A DNA stretch of 64,000 nucleotides. Origin: Lichina pygmaea (lineage: Eukaryota; Ascomycota; Lichinomycetes; Lichinales; Lichinaceae). Shown piece by piece: positions 11,793 through 22,015 of this stretch. The DNA lies in NCBI GenBank assembly GCA_963422465.1, contig OY730175.1, positions 2,542,001 through 2,606,000 of the forward strand, given 5' to 3'. The notes under the pieces are model-generated. The model was not told the origin of the DNA. It made no database searches and saw only the letters and a program-made list of their open reading frames with translations. The number at the start of each line of letters is the position of its first letter. Within the stretch, counting starts at the first letter, position 1. The position numbers were made by a program, and so were the translations under genes.

Positions 11793-12725
11793 GGGGAGAG
11801 AGAGAAACAAGAGCTGATTAGAGTCTGATATCACCCAAGTAGTGTGTGTGATGTTAGTTGCTTAGCACACTGCTCTACGGTACCTCTGTACTGCACAGTC
11901 TATCAGGATGGTGTCTGATACTGTATTGCTGATAGTAGCAGAAGATGCTTCAATTGGTACTTTGGAAGAAATGACAGTCGATAGTGGGTTCTGTGGCAGC
12001 ACACACTTGATTTCACACACAGTGTAGATACAGTACCTTGTACGGAGTAAGTACTTACGTACACTACCGTGCACTTGGTAGTAGTCTGTACTCGTAGATG
12101 CCGATGCTCGTGCACATGCCGATGCCATCTGTACTTGTACATCTACACACGAGAGTGACAGAGTACTCTACTACCCCCCCCCCCCCTCCCTCCATCACCT
12201 CCCCTCCCCTCCCCCCCCCCCCCCCCCCCCTCCACAAGACACGCAAAAGTGGACAGGCAAGGGCCACTTTGTCACACTTCAGCACAGACTTGCGGACTTT
12301 GTGGGGTATAGATCTTATCTAGGCTCCGAGGACTCCCGTGTAGATGTGCTGTAGATGCAGAGAAGTACCGTTGCCTAGACACAGAAGTACGTAATGTACG
12401 TAATACCTTGCGCCGATACAGAGAATGTGGGGGAGAGCACGACAAGGGCTTGTTCCTGATCAGAGCACAAGAGACCTTGTAGCCCCAGGGCGCCTGGAGT
12501 GCCCGGGGTGCCCCTGCCAAACCACTACCCGGTACCGGTACAGACACGTCCATGACGGACTAGATCTTGATTACTGTTCGAGTATCCCACTCGCAATATA
12601 CGGCTCAAGCCTGCCCCACTTCAAAACACCCCGCACTCTCTGCCCTTCTTGCGCTGCCCCTCTTGCGCTGCCCCTCTCACGCTGCCTGTCCAAGGACGTC
12701 TTCTGGATCTCTCGTGTCGTACCCA

Positions 12726-12778
<53 letters not shown>

Positions 12779-12852
12779 CTCTCTGCTCTCGCCGCCTCGT
12801 TGGCTCTTCTGCATCTTCCTTCGACGCCGCGCTCGGTCTGAATCCGCCACCG
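10665..12852. other. Long repeat-rich spacer
   Basis: About 2.2 kb without a credible gene. Contents: GTAC/ACGTACGT-rich DNA (10770-11060, 11330-11400, 12030-12070, 12370-12410), a 15-base G tract at 11396-11410, an (AG)n run at 11761-11789, C tracts at 12174-12186 and 12211-12230, and a (CA)n run at 12731-12776. Frames that cross the microsatellites are artefacts of repeat translation. Lower local complexity and lack of family-like protein suggest non-coding, possibly rapidly changing DNA. Confidence 0.7.
12731..12776. repeat. (CA)n microsatellite, about 23 units
   Basis: Uninterrupted AC/CA dinucleotide run ending about 75 bp before the methyltransferase ATG, so it lies in its 5' UTR or core promoter. 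Confidence 0.95.
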
Positions 12853-13614
12853 ATGGACCCGTCCACGCACGCCGTCTCTCAGTATGCGAGCACGAGCCAG
12901 AAGCTCGACGCGCGTCGGGCCATCCTGGCGTACGACAGCAACGACCGGAGCTGGTACAGCTGGCTCGGCGAGCGCCTTGACGCCGTCGGCGACGTGCTCG
13001 AGGTCGGCGCCGGCACGGGCGAGCTGTGGGCCGCCGTCGACCACTCGCGCGCGCGCCTCACGCTGACCGACTTCTCCGACGCCATGTGCGAGCGGCTGCG
13101 CGCGCTGGACATTGGCGGCGCCACGGTCGAGCGGTGCGACGCCGCGAAGCTGCCCTTCCCGGACGCCAGCTTCGACCTCGTCGTCGCCAACCACATGCTC
13201 TACCACGTCGACGACCCGGACGCGGCCGTGAAGGAGTTTGCGCGCGTGCTCCGACCCGGCGCTCGACTCGCCCTCGCCCTCAACGGCCGCGATCACATCG
13301 CCGAGCTGCTGCAGATCGGCGAAGCCGTCGGCCGCTCCAGCACCATCGTCGACGCCGCCCGCATCTCCGCCGAGACCGCGCCCGACCTCCTCTCGCGTCA
13401 CTTCGAAAGCGTCGCCTCCGAACCCTTTCCCGGCGACTTTGTCGTCCCGACGCCCGAGCCCGTGCTCGCCTACGTCGCCAGCTGGGGCGACGACCCGCTG
13501 ACCGGCGAGCAAGAGGCGTCCGTGCGCCGTCTCGTCGACGACAAGATCGCCGCCGAGGGCAGCTTTCGCATCCGCAAGGATATGGTGCTGCTTACGGCGC
13601 GGCGGCCGTCGTGA
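12853..13614 (+). CDS. Class I SAM-dependent methyltransferase (253 aa, single exon)
   Basis: Small-molecule methyltransferase of the Methyltransf_11/25 type. The Rossmann motif I is VLEVGAGTG (residues 48-56); motif II acid is in LTLTDFSDAM; CDAAKLPFPDASFDLVVANHMLYHVDDPD supplies motifs III-IV (quoted in part: LPFPD..FDLVVANHMLYH), and VLRPGARLAL is the post-IV strand. Length is normal for the family. The open frame continues upstream through the (CA)n run, but the ATG at 12853 is the first that precedes the conserved fold without the His-Thr repeat, so it is the likely start. No intron is needed. The acceptor substrate is unknown; the position beside the transporter, PLP enzyme and ATP-grasp gene makes a tailoring role possible but the 2.2-kb spacer weakens that. 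Confidence 0.88.
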   Translation: MDPSTHAVSQYASTSQKLDARRAILAYDSNDRSWYSWLGERLDAVGDVLEVGAGTGELWAAVDHSRARLTLTDFSDAMCERLRALDIGGATVERCDAAKLPFPDASFDLVVANHMLYHVDDPDAAVKEFARVLRPGARLALALNGRDHIAELLQIGEAVGRSSTIVDAARISAETAPDLLSRHFESVASEPFPGDFVVPTPEPVLAYVASWGDDPLTGEQEASVRRLVDDKIAAEGSFRIRKDMVLLTARRPS

Positions 13615-13953
13615 TCGGGACATTGTCGTCTCCTACCACCACCTGTCTCGGTGAGCCATGACTGATCATCTCTGGCATAGAGGGGGGGGATATATATACT
13701 CCAGCCAGGCAGCTCCACCACGAGAAACTCGAAATTGGACGCTTGCGTCGTAAAATCAATCCCCGTCATCTCAAGACCGCAGCGCTTGTTTGACGGCAAG
13801 AAGAGTGTAAAGGATTACTTGGTCACAAGGTCCACTGTATACGGTACCGGTAGTCCACAGCCCATGGGATCTGCTACGTCTATGCGGCCGCACATCTGTA
13901 GGGTTTGTTTTGTTTGCATTGTATCATCTCGGTTGAAACTAGAGCTTCTTGGT
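13615..13953. other. Convergent 3' region
   Basis: 339 bp between the convergent 3' ends of the methyltransferase and GET3. It holds a short GATATATATAC stretch near 13689 and no coding signal. Confidence 0.6.
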
Positions 13954-15625
13954 CTATGGTGTCTGTGCTGTTGGAGGCTGTGTAGATGTTGGGGCTTGGT
14001 AGGCGTGGATGAGCATGTCGCTGAACCTGCAAGTCCTCGTTAGATGTGTAGACGGGATGGGAAGTGGTCCGATATATAGAGACCATCGATGCCGAGGGAG
14101 GGAGGGGATGTTGCGCGAGACAATACTGCCCAAGGTGAAGCGACACATGCGGCCAAAGAGACAAAGGGTGGATGAAGTGGTCTGTGATGGAGGCCATGTC
14201 AAGAGAGGATGTCGCCCGAGGCAATGTAGATGATAGAATGCAAGGTAAAGTAAGACGTGTGGCAAAGATGCAGGCTGGATGGAGTGATACGGGATGGAGA
14301 CCATGCCAAGGGAGGGGGGAGATGTTGCGCGGCGCAAGGTAGATACCAAGAGTCAGGGCGACGCAAGATGTGTGGCCACGTAGATGCAGGATGTATGGAG
14401 TGCCAAGGGAGTAAACACAAGCCCAAGATAGCGCGAGACATGTGCCCAAGAGACGTGGCGGACAATCGACAATCGACAATTGACGAAACGACACTTACTT
14501 TTCCAACCCCTCCTTCCCTCGCACTTCCTCCACCAACAACGGCATCTTGACGACGTTGAAATCCTCGTACAGCTCCTCGATCTGATCGAGGTACTTGCGC
14601 TGCATCTTCGTGCGCGCGGTGCACTGCGGGCAGGCCGAGCCCGGACCGGGGTAGAGCAGCTGGTTGACGACGATGGCGTGCGTGTCGATCTGGTACGACG
14701 CGAGCTCCTGGATCATGCGCTCCGTCTCGTACAGGCTCAGGAACTCGGCGATGCACACGCACACGAACGTCGTCAGATCCGCGTCCCTGAACTGCGAGTT
14801 CACCTCGCCGATCGTCTCGCGGAGCGACTCCATCCGCGTGCGCAGCTCGTCGAGGTTGGTCCCCGCCGGCAGACCCGCGGCGCCGGCCGCGCCGCTGCGC
14901 ATCAGCGTGTTGAGCATCGGCCCAAACTGGCCGGACAACTGCGAGAGCTTGTCGAGCGCCTTCTCGAGCACCGTCGGAAACTGAAGGAAGCGCAACGTGT
15001 GGCCCGTCGGCGCCGTGTCGAACACGACGACCTCGTACGAGAGCGATTTCACTTGTTTGAGCACCTCGGCGAAGGACATGGCCTCGTCGACGCCGGGGAT
15101 CTGCGGGGAGTCCAAGTCAACCTGGGTCGAGCACCGCAGTGCCGGTGCGACAGCCGCAAGGAAGCACCGCCTCCAAGAGCGGAAAGGCTAGAACGGAACG
15201 CCCACGCTGAATGCCAGATCTTGTATCGTGCCACCTATACCTCCCAGGCCGCCGCCAGCGCCCAAGCCTCCGAGGCCTTCACCGTCGGCGTCGTCGACGT
15301 TGGCCAGCAGCTCCTGAACGCTGCCGTTGGGATCAATCTCCATGGCGCTGAGGTTCGAGAAGCCGTCGACCAGGCGGGCCTCCTTGCCGAACTTCTGGCC
15401 AAAGGCGTCGCTGAGGTTGTGCGCCGGGTCGGTCGAGATGAGCAGCACGGACTTGCGGACCCTGGCGAGCTGGATGGCGAGCGAGCACGACGTCGTGGTC
15501 TTGCCGACGCCGCCCTTGCCGCCGACGAAGATCCATCGCAGCGACTTTTGGTCGAGGATCGACTGCAGCGATGGCGGCATCGACGACGAGCCGTCGTCGT
15601 CGATGAGAGTTGTCGTCGTGGACAT
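13954..15625 (-). CDS. GET3: ATPase GET3 / ArsA homolog, guided entry of tail-anchored proteins (364 aa, 3 exons)
   Basis: Cytosolic homodimeric ATPase that delivers tail-anchored proteins to the ER via GET1/GET2. Exons: 15206-15625, 14499-15100, 13954-14026; introns 15101-15205 and 14027-14498. The P-loop is [10 protein letters not shown] (35-44), switch [17 protein letters not shown], switch [14 protein letters not shown], the zinc-site CPQC joins two subunits, and [25 protein letters not shown] is the characteristic C-terminal region. The last exon ([10 protein letters not shown], ending TQTP) completes the EKF-S-ML end seen in homologs, so the long second intron is required: its donor is GTAAGT and acceptor TTGCAG. 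A Gly-rich insert ([16 protein letters not shown]) occurs where homologs vary. Start is the ATG at 15625. Confidence 0.95.
14071..14460. repeat. Decayed ~107-bp tandem repeat (about 3.5 units) inside GET3 intron 2
   Basis: Units share GATGGAG(A/G)CCATG-CAAG-GAGG, GATGTTGCGCG-GGCAA, and (A/G)GATGCAGG-TG-ATGGAGTG blocks. Anchors GACCAT, GGCCAT, GACCAT lie at about 14081, 14192 and 14299, spacing 111 and 107 bp; TGCCAAGGGA recurs at 14304 and 14401. Copies differ by many substitutions, so the array is old. It explains why this intron is 472 bp in a window where introns are usually 55-125 bp. Confidence 0.8.
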
Positions 15626-16149
15626 GGTGGCCGAAGTGAGCGGAGGTCTGTTCAAGAGGACAGTCGAAGGCTTACGAACATCGCGTATTTTTTGCTAGGC
15701 AGAATTGTGGTCACCGCAAGCTTTGTGGGGTAGCGCGGCACCGGCGGCACCGGCGGCACCGGCGTTACGGGCGTGCGGGGCGGTACGCGATGCTCGGCGA
15801 GAGCGCGGAAATTAAGCGAAATGCGGGACGGCAGGAGGTTGAGATCGCCCCCAGCGCTTGTCGCGGCTAATGTGGGCAGGAGAGGTCGGCTGGATTTTCT
15901 CTGCGACGAACGATGCGACGGTAGACGTAGGGCGTCGAGATTCTACTTCGAAAGGAAAAGAACGGCGCCTGTAAAGTAGAGCGGTTGTTGTGTGATTTCA
16001 GTACGTTGATGGAGACATGCCGGTGGTGATCGCCACCGACAGGTCGCCGGCGGCGAAGAACAAACACAGCACAAGGATCGTCTGAAACAGCGGTGGATAC
16101 GCCTTGCTGAGACTAGTGTGCTGCAGAAGATATCAAGCCAAAAAGCTCA

Positions 16150-16174
16150 GGATCAACACACCCCGTGTTGATCC
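16150..16174. repeat. 10-bp inverted repeat (hairpin)
   Basis: GGATCAACAC and GTGTTGATCC are exact reverse complements separated by ACCCC. Function unknown. Confidence 0.8.
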
Positions 16175-16455
16175 CTACGAAAACCCTGACAGGAGGCAGG
16201 ATTTTACTACATCGATTGAAGCTCGGAAATTCTTCAGTCGGAGGTACAAACTCGTTTGGAATAACTGCCTGAAATCGAACTCGAACTTGGAACCCCAAGT
16301 TCGGTGAAACAGGTAACAGTCCGGGTGCAAGTAGAGCTCATTACCATACGCCCATCATCCTGTTACGAGAGAAGAGTGGACAAATTTCAATATATAAACC
16401 ATGTAGGCCAGGAGATATCCGGTGGTCATGTGCTGCGTTGTGTTGTGGGAGAGGC

Positions 16456-17049
16456 CTAAGCATCGTAGTCAGCAGGGGAAACTGGAGGCGATGTCCCGGC
16501 CATTGCCGGTTCTGTGAACGCGTAGTCATCCTCCAGCTCCCAGCAACCAATGCACCTGATGACTTCCTCTTGACCAGTATCGCGCCGCGTCTGCTCCTTG
16601 GTCCGATGTACTGGCCTTCCTCGTAGCTTGCGCAAGATGTGCCATCCAGCCGGCATGGCCACGACGCTCGCGTCCTTGGGTCGTTGGAATCTAGCCGGAA
16701 GTTTGAAGACGATGCGCCGTTTCAAGCAGCATGGGCGCCCATCCAAGACTGGATGGATGCTGAATGAGGCAGGCAAGAGTGCGCAATCTGACGAGCATGC
16801 GCCACTTCTAACGGTCAGGCCAGCCTTGGAGACGCCATAGCACTCCTGACGGGATGAGAGCCTTGCTCTCTCGAGCCGCATGGAAGCTGCAAGATGCAGA
16901 CGACAACAGCATAGGCTGGCGAGCATGTGGCAGTTCCAAAGACCACCTAGACGAACGGGGGCTTCGTCCCCATCATGCAGGACGGCCGGTGAGGCATCAT
17001 CGGGTTCCAACATCCAGAGCTTACCAGCATCACGTCGAGAGCCAATCAA
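16456..17049 (-). CDS. Doubtful hypothetical ORF (up to 197 aa)
   Basis: I do not recognise this frame. It is open for 198 codons, unusually long for this region, and its C-terminal third (PAGWHILRKLRGRP, IRCIGCWELEDDYAF, ending PVSPADYDA) has the mixed composition of a real protein, including a CIGC pair. The N-terminal part runs into the tandem array at 17003-17290 and is less protein-like, so the true gene, if any, may be a shorter 3' exon with introns upstream. No signal peptide, helix or family motif is evident. Confidence 0.25.
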   Translation of the reverse strand: MIGSRRDAGKLWMLEPDDASPAVLHDGDEAPVRLGGLWNCHMLASLCCCRLHLAASMRLERARLSSRQECYGVSKAGLTVRSGACSSDCALLPASFSIHPVLDGRPCCLKRRIVFKLPARFQRPKDASVVAMPAGWHILRKLRGRPVHRTKEQTRRDTGQEEVIRCIGCWELEDDYAFTEPAMAGTSPPVSPADYDA

Positions 17050-17290
17050 GGATCATGGTGCCAAGAACGAAAGTCGACTATCGTCATGTGCAGTACCAGC
17101 CCAGCGAGAGACCGTGGGGTTCCAATATCAAGAATAGACCAGCACCATGTCGAGAGCCAGTCCGGGATCATCGCGTGCCTATATCAGAAATCGACCGGTA
17201 TCACGTCAAGAGGCAATGATAATCACCGCGTTTCAACATCGACGGCTGACCAGCATCATGTCGACAGCGAGCGAGGAGTCCTTGGCGTCC
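17003..17290 (+). repeat. Decayed ~56-bp tandem repeat, about 5 units
   Basis: Unit starts near 17003, 17057, 17118, 17174 and 17230 (spacing 54-61 bp). Each has a GGTTCCAA(C/T)ATC-like head, (G/A)ACCAGCA(T/C)CA(T/C)GTCGAGAGCCA in the middle and GGATCAT at the end. On the plus strand the units read, with frameshifts, as VPxSRxxxHHVESQSRI-type 18-19 residue repeats, which suggests either a dead coding repeat or chance. Confidence 0.75.
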
Positions 17291-19757
17291 AGTCTTATAG
17301 TCCATCGTGGTCCCCATCCAGAGGCACGAAGACATGCACCTCCAACAAAAGAGATCACAATGCCAATTCAAAGGGCCTGGTTGGAAAGGACAGGAACAGG
17401 CCTTATCGGCCCCACAAGAAGATCAGGGAGTACCGGGGCAAGCCACGAGCCAGGAGTCCAGAAAAACCAACTCCAAGAGGGCATGAGCGCCGCAGACCCC
17501 GTCAAGAGCATTAGAAAGAACGTTGTCGAATCGAACGATTCGTGTCCAGACTTCAATCGACAGCGGCGGTCAAGGCATTCTTCCGATGATGCCTTGGCCG
17601 AAAGATGCCTCTAGCAGCGGCAGCAGTAGCAGCAGCACAGCGGAAGGCTGTACGTGCGGGCATCATCCCTGCCCAGCGTCGGTCGCGAGATCCTCTCGTT
17701 CACGTCGAGGAACTGCCATCCACTTTTGAGCCCAGTGATGTCCTATGGCTCCGTGGCACGTTGAAGCCGCCATTGCGTCTGAAGTTCAAGTACGTGTGCT
17801 GACCGACGGCAGGATGAGGCACGAGCAAGAGCAATCAGCATCTGAAAGTTGACCACCAAGAAACGACTCGCATCCGTCTTTGAGACATCATGTCTTGGCC
17901 TCTCCGCGAGCCAAGAGACTGTTCACCTGGCGGAGCTTGCATGCAATCTCCCAACTGCCATCTTGTTTCAGACTCGCTCTTCCAGAAGCCCTTCCAGAAG
18001 CCTTTCCGGAAGCCCCTCACGACTTGAGGCTCTGTCGTCGCCGATCAGCTACGGTTCGGCTACCGCCAGAGGAGAGCGTGGTCATACCCGGCATAGCTGA
18101 GGTAGCGATACCTAACGTCCCCGAATCCGGCCAAGGGCGCGCCAGTACAGATACGACACCCGCTCCGGACATGCCGCCTACCGAAGACGCGCGGCGTTAT
18201 TGGTCCGATGGCTTGGCCGGTCTGCCGCCGGTGCAAGTACGAAGTACGAGACAGGCCTACGTCATCATTTCTGCTCGTCTCGACGGAGACCATGCCTGAT
18301 CGGCGCTTGTCAGTTGTCGTTTTTCCAATGATGCTCGTCCGGTCTGCCCTTTTCCCGTTCTCTCTCGCCCATTTCGACGGCTCGATTTCGTCGGGCCCGT
18401 GGGTCTTCGTGTCCACTTTATATGTGGAAGCACGGCCGGGCGTCGCGGCCGTCAAATCACGTCATCATACGACCATCTCGTTTCTCGACCCATTTTATCC
18501 CTCCGCTGCTTCCCCCAACATTACCGCAGCGTCCACGAGCACGAAGAGCCTCAACAGTCACAAAGGAAAGAAAAAAGGCACAAGGTTCGCCTTTAATTTT
18601 TAATCTTTGCTAATTACGATCATTTCCAATTTTCACTACGAAAGTACTTCTGTTCCACCGCTTGTGGGCCGCGGCAGAAAAATCAAAAAAAAGCGTTCTT
18701 GGTGAGGACGAGGGCAGACGCAGAGACATCTTCACCTCTGCCGTCATCGCCGTCATAGCCGTCGTCGTCATCGTCTCGACATTACTACCGTCACTGCATC
18801 GTTGACCAGCGCGGCGACAGGGACTGCCTGCATCGGCATTCGGGCTGCGAAAGGAGAGTGGTCACTGTTTGAAGCCTGAGCGATAGCGTACAGGCCGCTG
18901 CAACTTCAGCACAGGTACGAAAGCCCGGGTGAGCAAAAAACCGAAATCTCCGGACCAGCGGACAGACGGCGACAACAAAAATCCCGAGGATTATCATCCG
19001 CGGGCCAATCAACTATTCGAAGCAACCGAAAATAAGAAAAAATAATAGTCGAAATTCCCAATTCGAAATTCGGTCGCCGCCGAGCGCAGAACGCTCATCG
19101 ACTAGATCAATCTCTGGATAGCTGCAGGAGGGACCGAGTTCTCCTCGAGACCGACCAGCGCCGTTGGCACTAGGCTACTCGAGCCACTCACTCGATCGGT
19201 AAGTGTGATCTTTTGGCCAGCGGCGCCGGTCGCCGGTCGACCGACTTCCTCGCGTTGCCGCGACCTCGACGTGATCAAACAAGCCTTTTCGCAGGTTGGG
19301 ATCATGCCGCGGAGCGTTGATTGACCTTGCCGACCAGGAAAGCCCGATCAGCACGCGCAGACGAAGGAAAAGGACGTTGCGGACGGGTCGCTGGGAGATC
19401 GCTCGTACGACGACGACGACGACGATAACGACGCCTGGAGGAGAAGCTAGCCGACGGCCCGCGCAAAGAAAGCACGACTCTTACACGGCGGACGAACAGA
19501 TATCGTCCCGTTTCGCCGAGCACCAGTCGGCGGGTTTTAAGAAAAGAGGGGGGCAAAATTCATATTTTCATAGGGCATAGATCGGCGGTGCAGCGAGCCT
19601 GAAGCGACCCCGGACCAGCGTAACCTGACTGGCCAGAGCCCAATACCGAACCGTTCGAGGGGGGGGGAAGGAAGAGGAACGACATCATTGATCTTCGCGC
19701 GTGCTGTCGCCTGTCGATGGGAGGAATCCTCGAGGCAAGCTCGCTCGCTCGCGCCTG

Positions 19758-21446
19758 ATGTCAGTCGCCGTGGCCTCGCTGCCGTCGCATCACCACGACC
19801 GTCGTCGTCTGCAAACTTCGTCCCATCTCACCGCGCGCGCCAACCCATCCTCCACCTCGACCCCTTCGAGGATGGGAGCCAGGTCCCCTGCCGGCAACAA
19901 AAAGAAGCATGTCGTGAAGTCGGAAGGTACGTCGAGGAACAGCGAGCGTGACACCCGCCGCCGCGTCCTACCCCCCATTCGCGTCATCGCCCCCCTTGGG
20001 ATGCTATCCGTGTCGCACATGCTCCGTCGCTGACATCACCGCTCGTCAGATCGTCCCAAGGCTCTCTCGTCTCCGCAGCACGACGCCAAGACTACGCCAC
20101 CGCGCTCAGGTACGGACCCGTCTCCTCTCCGCCGCAGAACCCGCCTTTGCGCCCGATGCTCCGGGACTTGCCCTCGTTCGTCTACGTCGCTGACCTTCCC
20201 TTCCTCCACGCCCGTTGCAGATCTCCCGCACTCCGGCCTCGACTCTGGCCCCGGCTCTGGTCCTGGTGACCCAGGCCCGACCGAGGACGCCGTCGGCGCA
20301 CCGAATGCAGAACCTTCCCGGCCGCTCGCGCCTCCGCCTCGGCCCGCCCCGTCCAGCGTCGACGACACGCCCGACTACTTCTCGACCCTGCACCATCAGA
20401 GCCACCTCGCGCTGGAGCCCAATCCGTTTGAACAGTCCTTCGGCAACAACGCGGCCGAGACGCCGGGCAAGTCGTTGCTCCCGCCCGTCGCCGCTCTGGC
20501 GTCGCCGGCCTCGCTCCTGCCCGGCGGGGCCGCCTCGGCCGGCTTCAACTGGCCCAACTCACTTCGCTCCGGGCCCTTGAGCCCGGCCATGCTCACCGGC
20601 CCCGCCGGCACGGGCGACTACTTCGACGGCCAGCTCCGCGCGAGCTTCCCGACCCCGAACGAGTCTTCCTTGCGCACCGGACTGACCCCCGGCGGCGGCG
20701 GTTCCATGTTTCCGGCCCCGAGCCCCAACTCCCAGGCTCTCTTCCAGCAGATGGCCGGCGGCGCCTCCACGCCGTCGACGCTGGACTTCCACCGCACCGC
20801 CATGAACGCCGCCGCCGCCGCTCGTAAGCCTGCCTCCTCGTTGCCGGCGTCGAACACTTCGCGTCCGGCGGATCCGCCGCCGACCGCCGAGGTCGACCGG
20901 CCGGACGGGCCGCCGGCCCCGGCGATGAAGCCGGACGCCGCATCCGCCGCACCCACCGCCGACCCGTTCGGCGCTCACGATGCGAACGACGCCGCCAACG
21001 GGCTCTTTCTCTTGGCCCAGGCTCGAGACGGCTCGCAGGGGCGCGCACGGTACTCGGTCGACGTCTCGAACGCCCCGCCGCCGCCGCCGCCGCCTGCGTC
21101 GGCGGACGCGGCTCCACAACCATCTGCCGCGTCGGCCGCTGCAGGCTCTCCGCACGCCTCACCGACGCGGACGAAGCGCCCCGCGCGTCCTGCCGTCTCG
21201 TCCGTTCGCGGAAGCCTCTCCGGCTCCGCCACCGGCCCGAGCGAGATGAGCCCCGACTTCTCGGAGAGCGGTGCGAGCGAGCAGGCGAAGGCCAACGGAC
21301 GAAGCAAGGCCCGGAAGACAGCCCCACCGAGGAACGCGTCGACGCCGGCCAACAGACGAAAGGCGGAGGACTCACCACCCACAAAGGCGCCGGCGAGCAA
21401 GAAGGCCAAGTCCAGCGCGACCGTGCCTCCGCCTCCTCCACCTCCT

Positions 21447-21478
<32 letters not shown>

Positions 21479-22015
21479 ACCACCCCTGCAGTTTGATCGT
21501 GCCAGCGAATCTGCCGACGAATTTGAGGATGGTGATCTGCCGCCGGAGCCAGCAAACCCGAGCGGTCGCAAGATGACCGACGAGGAGAAGCGGAGAAACT
21601 TCCTCGAACGGAATCGGTGCGTCCTGTTCCTTTTCTCTTCGTCCATCAGCCGATCGCGTGGGACCTGCCGCTGACGCCGGTTTCCCTTTTTCCCTCGCAC
21701 AGCGTCGCGGCTCTCAAATGTCGGCAGCGGAAGAAGCAGTGGCTGGCCAATCTGCAAGCCAAGGTCGAGATATTCGGCAGCGAGAATGATGCGCTGAGCG
21801 CCCAGGTGACGCAGCTGCGCGAGGAGATTGTCAACCTAAAGACGCTCCTCCTCGCCCACAAGGACTGCCCCGTCTCGCAGGCCCAAGGTATGGCGGGCAT
21901 GAGCGTTGGTGGTCTCGGCGGTGACTATGCTGCGCACGGCCACGCCAACCCGTACGCCATGGCCATGGCCAACGCCGGTCAAGTCATGGCCGGACGCGGT
22001 GTGCCACGAAGGTAG
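19758..22015 (+). CDS. atfA: AtfA/Atf1-type bZIP transcription factor (645 aa, 4 exons)
   Basis: ATF/CREB-family nuclear bZIP factor, in fungi a target of the Hog1/Sty1 stress MAP kinase. Exons: 19758-19926, 20050-20109, 20221-21616, 21703-22015. The start MSVAVAS matches AtfA-like N-termini better than the ATG at 19872. The long middle holds Ser/Thr-Pro sites (TPDYFSTL, SPxP) that suit MAPK phosphorylation, the Aft1-type segment EMSPDFSESGASEQAKANG, a run of about 20 prolines (21425-21485), and then the bZIP: EEKRRNFLERNR/VAALKCRQRKKQWL split by the last intron, followed by leucine heptads (KVEIFGSENDAL, LREEIVNLKTLLLAHKDC). The 3' end is ambiguous: GTAGGC at the last codons plus a CTAAC branch and CCTCAG acceptor at 22076 could splice to a stop two codons later. 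Confidence 0.92.

Larger units (their letters stand above)
15626..19757. other. 4.1-kb region almost free of genes
   Basis: Contains the GET3 promoter (first few hundred bases), a short hairpin at 16150-16174, one doubtful minus-strand ORF (16456-17049), a decayed ~56-bp tandem array (17003-17290), 12-bp degenerate CCAGAAGCC-type repeats near 17980-18020, a lower-GC stretch at about 18590-19080, a GAC/CGA triplet run near 19407-19430 and a 9-base G tract at about 19660. No transposase or known family is visible in any frame. Confidence 0.6.

Noticed and set aside
12571-13623. 350-residue minus-strand frame across the methyltransferase and (CA)n run
   Set aside because: Shadow of the plus-strand methyltransferase; includes a Val-Cys repeat from the microsatellite.
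13880-14494. 204-residue minus-strand frame next to GET3
   Set aside because: It is the translated tandem repeat inside GET3 intron 2, not a separate gene.
14480-15733. 417-residue plus-strand frame over GET3
   Set aside because: Antisense shadow; GET3 on the minus strand has a full set of motifs and splice sites.
20593-21757. Long minus-strand frames over atfA
   Set aside because: Antisense shadows of a Pro/Ala-rich, GC-rich exon; polyglycine is the reverse of the polyproline run.
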